A DNA stretch of 43,334 bases from Alistipes sp. (lineage in GTDB: Bacteria > Bacteroidota > Bacteroidia > Bacteroidales > Rikenellaceae), in contig JAGAPT010000035.1 in NCBI GenBank assembly GCA_017623115.1, positions 1 through 43,334 of the forward strand, read 5' to 3'. How positions within the stretch are numbered: position 1 is the stretch's first letter; each line of letters starts with the position of its first letter. The notes under the pieces are model-generated. The model searched no databases and was not told the origin of the DNA. It saw only the letters and a list, made by a program, of their open reading frames with translations. Positions 32,882 to 39,320 of the stretch are shown one piece after another. Position numbers and translations under genes: made by a program.

Positions 32882-34549
32882 ATGGAGTGGTTGAGTAACC
32901 TCTTTTTCGGACAGAGCATTGCACAGGCCGTGTTGGTCATCTCGTTGGTCATCACGATGGGTATCATGCTCGGAAAAATCAAGATTTGCGGTATTTCGCT
33001 CGGTGTGACATGGATCCTCTTTGTTGGTATCGCCATGAGCCATTTCGGCATGTCAATTAACAGCGAAATTCGCCATTTTGCACAAGAGTTCGGTCTGATA
33101 CTCTTTGTCTTTTCCATCGGTTTGCAGGTGGGCCCGGGTTTCTTCTCCTCGTTTAAGCAGGGAGGTATGAAATTGGTGGGTTGTGCGGCAGCTATTGTGT
33201 TGCTGGGTGTTCTGACGGCCGGTGTGCTGCATTTGGTGACGGGTGTGCCGGTAACCACGATGGTGGGTATCTTGTCGGGTGCCGTAACCAATACCCCCGG
33301 TTTGGGTGCTGCGCAACAAGCCTATGCCGATACGACGGGTTTGCAAGACCCGACGATTGCGTTGGGCTATGCCGTAGCCTACCCATTGGGTGTGGTCGGT
33401 ATTATCTTGACGCTGATATTTCTGCGATTTGCCTTGCGTGTGAAGTTTGAGCGTGAGAATGAGGATCTGGCGGCCCTCGCCCAGGAGCATAAAATGGCCG
33501 AGAAATTCTCCATCGAGTTTACCAATCAGTTGCTCGATGGTCGCACGGTGGAGTATATTCGTGACCTGATCAACCGTCAATTTGTGATCTCCCGTGTGGT
33601 GCATGCGGCTGATGGGGAATTGACGATGGCCGATGGTACCACTCGTTTGCAGATGGGCGACAAGGTGCGTTTGATTTGTCAGCCCGAGGATGCCGAGGCC
33701 ATTACCGCCTTTTTAGGACATGAGGTGGAGATGACTGACGAGGAGTGGGGACACAACGTACCCAATGCAACCTTTATCTCACGTCGTATCCTGATTACCA
33801 AGGCTGAAATTAATGGTAAGAAGTTCTCCGATTTGCGTCTGCGCACGAAATATGGCATTACGTTGACACGTGTCAATCGTGCCGGTGTGGACCTGCTCCC
33901 CTATCAGGGATTGGAGTTGCAGGTGGGTGACCGTGTGATGGTAGTGGGTCCCGAAAAGTCGGTGGCGAAGGTGGCCGATGTGCTGGGTAATTCGCTCAAG
34001 AAACTCGATCATCCGAATCTGATAACCATCTTTGTCGGTATTGCCTTGGGTGTGTTGCTCGGGTCGATTCCGTTGATGAATGTTCCCCAGCCTGTGAAGT
34101 TGGGTCTGGCGGGAGGTCCGTTGATTCTGGCTATCCTGATTGGCCGTTTCGGAACACACTTCCATCTGGTAACCTATACGACGATGAGTGCCAACCTGAT
34201 GTTGCGCGAGGTGGGTATCGCCCTCTTTTTGGCATGTGTGGGATTGGGAGCCGGCGAAGGCTTTATCGATGCCATTGCCGGTGGCGGCTATCGCTGGATT
34301 GGCTATGGTGCAATTATTACGGTACTACCGTTGGTGGTGGTGGGAGTCTTTGCCCGTTTGGTGCTGAAGATGAACTACTATACGCTGATGGGTATGTTGT
34401 CGGGAGCGATGACCGACCCTCCGGCATTGGCCTATGCCAGCGGTGTGGCCGGAAACGATATGCCGGCCGTTAGCTACTCGACGGTCTATCCGGTGGTGAT
34501 GTTCCTGCGTGTGGTGACCGCACAAATCTTTATCCTCTTTGCTTTATAG
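32882..34549 (+). CDS. Putative transporter, AspT/YidE family with two RCK_C domains
   Basis: 555-residue inner-membrane protein. Two hydrophobic bundles of about five helices each (residues about 13-190 and 378-555) share the GxxTNTPxL-like motif: SGAVTNTPGLGAA near 135 and its counterpart SGAMTDPPALAYA near 510. This reveals an internal duplication. Between them lie two TrkA-C (RCK_C) domains, about 205-285 and 292-372, likely ligand-binding regulatory modules. The family includes the aspartate:alanine exchanger AspT, but most members, including E. coli YidE, have unknown substrates, so specificity is left open. It is monocistronic by its own promoter, with no strong terminator seen after it. 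Confidence 0.88.
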   Translation: MEWLSNLFFGQSIAQAVLVISLVITMGIMLGKIKICGISLGVTWILFVGIAMSHFGMSINSEIRHFAQEFGLILFVFSIGLQVGPGFFSSFKQGGMKLVGCAAAIVLLGVLTAGVLHLVTGVPVTTMVGILSGAVTNTPGLGAAQQAYADTTGLQDPTIALGYAVAYPLGVVGIILTLIFLRFALRVKFERENEDLAALAQEHKMAEKFSIEFTNQLLDGRTVEYIRDLINRQFVISRVVHAADGELTMADGTTRLQMGDKVRLICQPEDAEAITAFLGHEVEMTDEEWGHNVPNATFISRRILITKAEINGKKFSDLRLRTKYGITLTRVNRAGVDLLPYQGLELQVGDRVMVVGPEKSVAKVADVLGNSLKKLDHPNLITIFVGIALGVLLGSIPLMNVPQPVKLGLAGGPLILAILIGRFGTHFHLVTYTTMSANLMLREVGIALFLACVGLGAGEGFIDAIAGGGYRWIGYGAIITVLPLVVVGVFARLVLKMNYYTLMGMLSGAMTDPPALAYASGVAGNDMPAVSYSTVYPVVMFLRVVTAQIFILFAL

Positions 34550-34618
34550 CGAGGAGTTGCTGCGAAAAAAAAGTGTGATTTATTTTGCTCGAAATGTCTT
34601 TTTGGAAACTAATTTTTT

Positions 34619-34626
34619 TATTTTTG
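34619..34626 (+). promoter_or_regulatory. -7 promoter element of the aminotransferase gene
   Basis: TATTTTTG matches TAnnTTTG 37 bases before the ATG at 34664 in an AT-rich region. A TTTG at 34601-34604 is only 14 bases upstream, shorter than the usual spacing. Confidence 0.5.
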
Positions 34627-34663
34627 TAGCACGAAAAGCAAAACAATTCAAATCAAACATAGC

Positions 34664-35848
34664 ATGATGGGTGTAAAAATCGACCGTTCGCATCGTCTGG
34701 ACGGCATTGGAGAGTACTATTTTTCGCGTCGTCTGCGCGAGATTGGCGAGATTGAGGCTACAACCGGTCGCCAAATTATTAAGTTGGCGATGGGAAGTCC
34801 CGACCTGCCACCACATCAGTCGGTTATCGACCGTCTGTCGAAGGAGGCACAGCGTCCCGATGTACATAAGTATATGTCTTACAAAGGTGAGCCGATTTTG
34901 CGCAAGGCCTTTGCCGACTGGTATAAGACCTGGTATCGCACGGAGTTTGATTACAACACCGAAGTGTTGCCGCTTATCGGTTCGAAAGAGGGTATCATGC
35001 ACATTTGCATGACCTTCCTCAATCAAGGCGACAAGGTGCTTGTGCCGAACCCGGGCTATCCTACCTATTCGGCTGCGGTGCGTTTGGCCGGTGGTCAGAT
35101 GGTTACCTATGCACTGAACAAAGAGACCAACTTCTACCCCGATTTCGAGGCCATCGAGGCTGCCGGCTTGGAGGGCGTGAAGATGATGTTGGTGAACTAC
35201 CCCAACATGCCTACCGGACAGACACCGTCGATGGAGCTATTCGAGCAAATCATCGAGTTCGGTCGTAAACACAATATCCTCATCGTACACGATAATCCGT
35301 ATAGCTTTATCCGCAATGCCGAGAAGCCTATCTCGATTATGGAGGTCGAGGGGGCTCGTGAGGTTGCTCTGGAGATGAACTCGCTGTCGAAGGCGCACTC
35401 GATGGCCGGCTGGCGTGTCGGTGTTGTGGTGGGTAAGAAGGAGTGGATTGACTCGATTCTGACCTTTAAGTCGAATATGGACTCGGGTATGTTCTATCCG
35501 ATTCAGGCAGCAGCCGATACGGCTTTGGCACTTGGCGAGGAGTGGTTTACGGAGCTCAATGCTATCTACTATGGCCGTGAGCGTCAGGCCTATGCCTTGC
35601 TCGATGCCCTCGGATGTCGTTACCGTAAGGGACAGGCCGGTCTGTTCGTGTGGGCCGAGTTGCCCGAGGGATATGAGGGTGACAGCTTCTCGTTCTCGGA
35701 TGAGGTAATGGAGAAGTGCGATGTCTTCCTCACGCCGGGTGGTATCTTCGGCTCGGAGGGTAACGGCTATATCCGCATCACGCTCTGCTGCCCCGAGGAA
35801 CTCTTGAAGAAGGCTACGGACAATGTCGTGGCTAAATTTAAGAAGTAG
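34664..35848 (+). CDS. Class I/II PLP-dependent aminotransferase (LL-DAP-aminotransferase-like)
   Basis: 394-residue fold-type I aminotransferase. YMSYKGEPILRKAFADWY near 70-88 and VNYPNMPTGQT (177-187) are conserved. VHDNPYSFI near 208-216 carries the PLP-contacting Asp and Tyr, and SLSKAHSMAGWRVG has the Schiff-base Lys243. GNGYIRITLCCPEE near the C-terminus contains the arginine that binds the substrate carboxylate. It resembles LL-diaminopimelate aminotransferase and alanine- or aspartate-family enzymes; dap genes are not adjacent, so the substrate is uncertain. An ATG at 34667 is an alternative start. The gene ends before a strong bidirectional terminator. Confidence 0.86.
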   Translation: MMGVKIDRSHRLDGIGEYYFSRRLREIGEIEATTGRQIIKLAMGSPDLPPHQSVIDRLSKEAQRPDVHKYMSYKGEPILRKAFADWYKTWYRTEFDYNTEVLPLIGSKEGIMHICMTFLNQGDKVLVPNPGYPTYSAAVRLAGGQMVTYALNKETNFYPDFEAIEAAGLEGVKMMLVNYPNMPTGQTPSMELFEQIIEFGRKHNILIVHDNPYSFIRNAEKPISIMEVEGAREVALEMNSLSKAHSMAGWRVGVVVGKKEWIDSILTFKSNMDSGMFYPIQAAADTALALGEEWFTELNAIYYGRERQAYALLDALGCRYRKGQAGLFVWAELPEGYEGDSFSFSDEVMEKCDVFLTPGGIFGSEGNGYIRITLCCPEELLKKATDNVVAKFKK

Positions 35849-35863
35849 CAGACTCTTCCATCC

Positions 35864-35901
35864 ATAAGAAAACGCAGGTCGACGACCTGCGTTTTCTTAT
35901 T
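35864..35901. terminator. Bidirectional intrinsic terminator
   Basis: Perfect 17-base inverted repeat (35864-35880 and 35884-35900) with a 3-base loop, A-rich on the left and T-rich on the right. It serves the aminotransferase and the convergent purT. Confidence 0.93.
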
Positions 35902-35917
35902 GTGTGAGGTGATATGC

Positions 35918-37096
35918 TTATTTGCTGATTACTTTCACTTTGGCGGCAGCGGCCTTTACACGGTCTCGCAACTCATCGAGATTCGAGCCATGCGGGGCAT
36001 ACCCTACTACAACACCCATGCGGCGATTTTTGCGTGCCGAGGGTTTTCCGAAGATGCGGATGTCCAACCGTGGGTCAGCAGCCAACGCCTCCTCAATACC
36101 GACGTAGTCGGGGGCTGTAGCCGAAGGCTCCTCTGCGAGGATTACTGCGCTGGCACCCATGCGCTCGAATGTGATCTCCGGAATGGGCAATCCTAGGACA
36201 GCGCGTGCGTGCAACTCAAATTCGCTAAGGTTTTGCGTGCCGGCTAAGGTAACCATGCCCGTGTCGTGCGGACGGGGCGAAAGTTCCGAGAAGTAGACAC
36301 CGTTTTCGTGGCTGAGGAAGAACTCTACGCCCCAAATGCCGGCTCCGGTCAGTGCCTCGGTAACGGCAGCAGCCATGCGTTGTGCCTCTTTGAGGTGCTC
36401 CTCCGAGATAGCAGGCATCTGGAAACTCTCGCGGTAGTCACCACCCTTCTGTACATGTCCGATGGGCGGGCAGAAGAGCGTCGGGCCATTCTTTTGCGTG
36501 ACAGTAAGGAGCGTGATTTCGCTGTCGAAACGGATGAATTCCTCGACAATCAGCTCCATGATGTCGCCACGCGAACCCTCGCAGCCATACTGCCACGAAT
36601 GCTCCAGGTCATCGGCCGAGTAGGCAACCGACTGCCCTTTACCCGAGGAGGACATCAGCGGTTTGATAACACACGGATAGCCAATCTTCTCGGCGGCCTC
36701 TTTCAGTTCGTCGAAGGTCTTGGCATAGAAATATTTGGCGGTTTTCAGTCCCAGTTCCTTGGCCGCCAAATCGCGGATAGCCTTGCGATTCATGGTGTAG
36801 TTGACGGCGCGTGCGCTGGGCACAACGCTCAATCCCTGCTTCTCCAGGTCGTAGAGACGCTCGGTGCGGATAGCTTCGATTTCGGGGACAATCAGGTCGG
36901 GTTGGTGCTTGGCAACAGCGGCAGCCAAGGCGTCGCCATCCAACATGTCGAACACCTCGCAGCCATCAGCAACCTGCATGGCCGGTGCTCCGGCATATTT
37001 ATCGCAGGCGATGACGGTCTGTCCCAGACGCTGCAATGCAATTACGAACTCTTTTCCCAGCTCACCAGAGCCCAGCAGAAGGATTTTTTTAGCCAT
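35918..37096 (-). CDS. purT: Formate-dependent phosphoribosylglycinamide formyltransferase
   Basis: 392-residue ATP-grasp enzyme that formylates GAR using formate and ATP in purine synthesis, the folate-independent alternative to PurN. The N-terminal Rossmann-like domain has [11 protein letters not shown] (6-16), and the EIEAIRTE segment near 75 is a PurT hallmark (GAR binding). ATP-grasp motifs are [16 protein letters not shown] near 150-165, EEFIRF near 195 and the metal ligands in [28 protein letters not shown] near 270-300. All are present. It has a convincing promoter (TTTG, 19 bases, TATCTTTG) and shares a terminator with the convergent aminotransferase. Confidence 0.95.
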   Translation of the reverse strand: MAKKILLLGSGELGKEFVIALQRLGQTVIACDKYAGAPAMQVADGCEVFDMLDGDALAAAVAKHQPDLIVPEIEAIRTERLYDLEKQGLSVVPSARAVNYTMNRKAIRDLAAKELGLKTAKYFYAKTFDELKEAAEKIGYPCVIKPLMSSSGKGQSVAYSADDLEHSWQYGCEGSRGDIMELIVEEFIRFDSEITLLTVTQKNGPTLFCPPIGHVQKGGDYRESFQMPAISEEHLKEAQRMAAAVTEALTGAGIWGVEFFLSHENGVYFSELSPRPHDTGMVTLAGTQNLSEFELHARAVLGLPIPEITFERMGASAVILAEEPSATAPDYVGIEEALAADPRLDIRIFGKPSARKNRRMGVVVGYAPHGSNLDELRDRVKAAAAKVKVISK

Positions 37097-37128
37097 AGAA
37101 TTGTAAGGTTGAGTGTTTGTTAGACGAC

Positions 37129-37159
37129 AAAGATAGTGAATGTCAAGCGCAATGCCAAA
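37129..37159 (-). promoter_or_regulatory. Promoter of purT
   Basis: Minus strand: TTTG at 37159-37156, a 19-base spacer, then TATCTTTG at 37136-37129, ending 32 bases before the ATG. No PurR-type operator was recognised. Confidence 0.78.
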
Positions 37160-37330
37160 AAAATGGTAAAAAAACGCAATGGTCGAGGTGGCCCCTGTCT
37201 AAACCGAAGGAAGCGAAGGTGAAGAGAGTACCCCACCAACACCAAAGAACTTGAATTTTGGGAGGATTGGGAGTTTTGGGAGATTTGCGAGATATTCCCA
37301 AAATTCCCAGTCTTTCTATGGCGCGTAAAA
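37160..37330. other. Non-coding stretch with degenerate TTTTGGGAG repeats
   Basis: The 516-base gap between purT and the tmRNA gene has no credible CDS. Its left part holds TTTTGGGAG at 37255-37263 and at 37274-37282, related GGGAG runs between, and an inverted copy TCCCAAAAT at 37297-37305, giving a possible weak hairpin. Frames through this stretch give low-complexity Ser/Gln or Pro/Ile runs and have no start context. Confidence 0.5.
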
Positions 37331-37445
37331 CGCCACCTCCACACGAAAAAAGGCGCACCTGCAAAGTGCGCCAAATTTCGTGTGGATATATTAGTCCCCC
37401 TTATCAAAGGGGGATTTAGGGGGAATGTCGATATAAGTGGCGTAT
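37331..37445 (-). repeat. 115-base tandem repeat unit 1 (contains tmRNA-terminator copy)
   Basis: The unit starts with CGCCACCTCCACACGAAA, an exact 18-base match to the tmRNA 3' end plus trailer but on the opposite strand. A GGCGCAC/GTGCGCC hairpin (37352-37372) follows, with a T6 tract on the minus strand (37346-37351). Next comes TTTCGTGTGGA, then a CCCCCTT/AAGGGGG hairpin with a third G5 block, ending AGTGGCGTAT. The junction with unit 2 makes GTGGCG-TAT-CGCCAC. Confidence 0.93.
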
Positions 37446-37560
37446 CGCCACCTCCGCATGAAAAAAGGCGCACCTGCAAAGTGCGCCAAATTTCGTGTGC
37501 ATATATTAGTCCCCCTTATCAAAGGGGGATTTAGGGGGAATGTCGATATAAGTGGCGTAT
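37446..37560 (-). repeat. 115-base tandem repeat unit 2
   Basis: Same 115-base length as unit 1 and identical except for three substitutions, all within the short arms flanking the terminator hairpin (two in the left arm, one in the right). The terminator hairpin (37467-37487, minus T6 tract 37461-37466) and the C5/G5 palindrome are unchanged. Confidence 0.93.
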
Positions 37561-37616
37561 CGCCACCTCCACAAGAAAAAAGGCGCACCTGCAAAGTGCG
37601 CCAAATTTCGTGTGGA
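37561..37616 (-). repeat. Partial third repeat unit merging into the tmRNA 3' end
   Basis: First 56 bases of the unit, one base different from unit 1, running into the tmRNA acceptor sequence. The hairpin at 37582-37602 followed on the minus strand by T6 (37581-37576) is the tmRNA gene's own intrinsic terminator. Confidence 0.92.
37576..37602 (-). terminator. Intrinsic terminator of tmRNA
   Basis: Minus strand GGCGCAC, 7-base loop, GTGCGCC, then six T, starting 11 bases after the mature tmRNA end. Two further copies lie downstream in repeat units 2 and 1. Confidence 0.9.
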
Positions 37617-38013
37617 GGTGGCGGGAGTCGAACCCGCGTCCAAACAGGGAACCCGAAAGCTTTCTACACGTTTAGTTGCCGTTTCGTCCTTCTCTCCGTA
37701 TCCGGCAGGCAACAGCCTAACACGAAGCCCAGCTTCTCAATTTAGCCCGACGACCGAAGCCCTCCGTCGAGCGGTCTCCAAATGAATGATACCCCATATG
37801 AAAGGCGGTTAAGGAGCGGAACAACCCTTCGGGATACTCGTCGCCGACGCAGCCTTGGCGTCAGGGATTAAGCCAATTTTCCTGGAAAATTAGGCAGCGA
37901 GTGCGTAGCTATTATTGCCAATTAATGTTTGTGCATCGGGATTTACGAGCCGCCACACAGCGCTCGACGTGCTTACAATCAAACTCTGCCTGCTGTCAAA
38001 ACCGGGCACCCCC
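37613..38013 (-). ncRNA. ssrA: Transfer-messenger RNA (tmRNA)
   Basis: 401-base RNA that rescues stalled ribosomes with SmpB. On the minus strand the 5' acceptor strand GGGGGTG (38013-38007) pairs with 3' CACCTCC (37620-37614) with one G-U, followed by discriminator A at 37613. CCA is not encoded (the next bases are CAC), so it must be added. The T arm is GCGGGTTCGACTCCCGC. The tag frame reads GNNSYALAA then TAA (37919-37890), the YALAA end being the conserved degradation signal. The internal region is rich in pairing blocks consistent with pseudoknots. A promoter TTTG/TACCTTTG lies at 38057-38087, implying a roughly 35-base leader removed by RNase P. Frames translated across it are not genes. 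Confidence 0.97.
37890..37919 (-). other. tmRNA proteolysis tag reading frame
   Basis: Nine codons from GGC (resume codon, inferred) give GNNSYALAA followed by TAA. Bacteroidetes tags end in the same YALAA. Confidence 0.85.
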
Positions 38014-38056
38014 AGTCTGTATGGGCATTGACAAAGGTCGAATGCGTTTTGTGATG

Positions 38057-38087
38057 CAAAGGTAATGCAAAGCGTGTGGATTTCAAA
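38057..38087 (-). promoter_or_regulatory. Promoter of tmRNA
   Basis: Minus strand: TTTG at 38087-38084, a 19-base spacer, then TACCTTTG at 38064-38057, about 44 bases before the mature 5' end. Confidence 0.8.
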
Positions 38088-38096
38088 AAAAAATCG

Positions 38097-38104
38097 TATC
38101 TTTG
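38097..38104 (+). promoter_or_regulatory. -7 promoter element of ftsE
   Basis: TATCTTTG matches TAnnTTTG 25 bases before the ftsE ATG. Its -33 region would overlap the divergent tmRNA promoter. Confidence 0.65.
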
Positions 38105-38129
38105 ACTTTCAAATCACGAAACAGGAAGG

Positions 38130-38861
38130 ATGGAGCAGAAGAAAGTAATCCGATTGAAGGATGTGGCGGTGTACCATGCAGGCGAATATCGTTCCGAGAA
38201 GGCCATGTTGCGCGAAGGCGAAATGGTTCTCTCGGATATCAATATCGAGGTCGAGCGAGGCGAGTTGGTCTATCTCATCGGGCGTGTCGGAAGTGGTAAA
38301 TCGTCGCTGCTTAAGACGCTGTATGCCGAGGTGCCGCTGCTGGTCGGTCGGGGCATGATTGCCGGCTTTGATTTGCGTCGTCTGCGTCGCAAGGATATCC
38401 CCTATCTGCGTCGCCGTATCGGTATTGTGTTTCAAGACTATCAGCTGCTGACCGATCGGAATGTCTTCATGAATCTTTACTATGTCATGAAGGCTACGGG
38501 TTGGAAGCGCGAATCAGAGATTCGTGAACGTATCGACGAGGTGCTCTCGCTGGTGGATTTGTCGGCCAAGAGTTATAAGATGCCCTTCGAGCTTTCGGGC
38601 GGCGAGCAGCAACGTCTGGTCATTGCACGCGCTTTGTTGAACCATCCCGAAGTGTTGTTGGCTGATGAGCCGACCGGCAACCTCGATCCGGTGACGGCCG
38701 ACGGTATCATGCAGCTCTTTGTGCGGATTGCAGCCGGTGGGTGTGCGGTGGTGATGTCGACGCACAATACAGCGCTCATCGAAAACTACCCTGCGCGCGC
38801 TATTCTCTTTGCGCAAGGGCATACGAAAGAGGTGGATTTGAAGGCCAAGCTGGAAGAGTAA
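38130..38861 (+). CDS. ftsE: Cell-division-type ABC transporter ATP-binding protein FtsE
   Basis: 243-residue ABC ATPase. Walker [10 protein letters not shown] (51-59), Q-loop FQDYQLL (101-107), signature LSGGEQQR (155-162), Walker [14 protein letters not shown] (175-187) and a switch histidine in MSTHNT near 210 are all intact. The DYQLL and PTGNLDP elements are characteristic of FtsE, which with FtsX activates peptidoglycan hydrolases at the septum. FtsX is not adjacent; the next gene is a small membrane protein, so the partner must be elsewhere. A LolD/MacB-type ATPase is the alternative. Its promoter is back-to-back with that of tmRNA. Confidence 0.86.
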   Translation: MEQKKVIRLKDVAVYHAGEYRSEKAMLREGEMVLSDINIEVERGELVYLIGRVGSGKSSLLKTLYAEVPLLVGRGMIAGFDLRRLRRKDIPYLRRRIGIVFQDYQLLTDRNVFMNLYYVMKATGWKRESEIRERIDEVLSLVDLSAKSYKMPFELSGGEQQRLVIARALLNHPEVLLADEPTGNLDPVTADGIMQLFVRIAAGGCAVVMSTHNTALIENYPARAILFAQGHTKEVDLKAKLEE

Positions 38862-38913
38862 TCTTCCGTAATTCGAATTTTAGAAGATAAATACATAATT
38901 AACAGTTTTTTCA

Positions 38914-39177
38914 ATGGAGGAAAATGGTGTTGAACTCTTTGTGGCAATTGTCGCAGGAGCATTCGTCGTGGCCTTGATGTTCTGGCTACTTTTCTATTTG
39001 CCGATAACGATGGCCAAGCGCCGAGGTCGAAGCCCTATTGGGTGGGTTTTGCTGTTTTGGTTTATTACACCTCTGTGGGGAGTTATTGCGTTGATGATAT
39101 TGGGCGATAGCAGAGATAAGATTCGTCAAGATATCCTTAGTGAAGTAAAGAGTCGCTGTCCATATAATGGAGAGTGA
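38914..39177 (+). CDS. Small two-span membrane protein of unknown function
   Basis: 87 residues. A first hydrophobic helix (about 7-31, FVAIVAGAFVVALMFWLLFYLPI) is followed by a basic loop (MAKRRGRSPIG). The second helix (about 43-63, WVLLFWFITPLWGVIALMIL) precedes a short charged tail ending RCPYNGE. The positively charged loop suggests it faces the cytoplasm. It resembles many small hypothetical membrane proteins of Bacteroidetes with an RRGRSPIGW-type motif, but I cannot assign a family. It lies 52 bases after ftsE, perhaps co-transcribed; an A/T-rich leader precedes the ATG. No functional claim is possible. Confidence 0.72.
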   Translation: MEENGVELFVAIVAGAFVVALMFWLLFYLPITMAKRRGRSPIGWVLLFWFITPLWGVIALMILGDSRDKIRQDILSEVKSRCPYNGE

Positions 39178-39265
39178 TTAACAAGTTTCAAAGGTTTATA
39201 ATGAGATGCCCTCTTTTTTGATGTAAAAAAAAGTGCAAAAAGAGCCTCTCGGAGGGGTGAAATTC

Positions 39266-39297
39266 TTTGCTTGTTCGAAAAATAATTCGTATATTTG
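39266..39297 (+). promoter_or_regulatory. Promoter of gyrB
   Basis: TTTG at 39266-39269, a 20-base spacer, then TATATTTG at 39290-39297, ending 23 bases before the ATG. Confidence 0.8.
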
Positions 39298-39320
39298 TAC
39301 ATTCTATTGAATGACTACAA

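Noticed and set aside
37331-37616. CRISPR-like array
   Set aside because: Units are identical along their whole length rather than repeats with unique spacers, and no cas genes are present.
37120-37785. Several small ORFs (for example those starting MQVRLFSCGGG) across the repeats and the tmRNA
   Set aside because: They recur only because the DNA repeats, contain the well-known spurious PLNPPLIRG-type peptide, and some cross into the tmRNA.
37331-38013. Integrated element using the tmRNA gene as attachment site
   Set aside because: tmRNA genes are frequent attachment sites and a 3' end copy is present. However, the copies are inverted, only 115 bases apart, and no integrase or cargo genes lie nearby.
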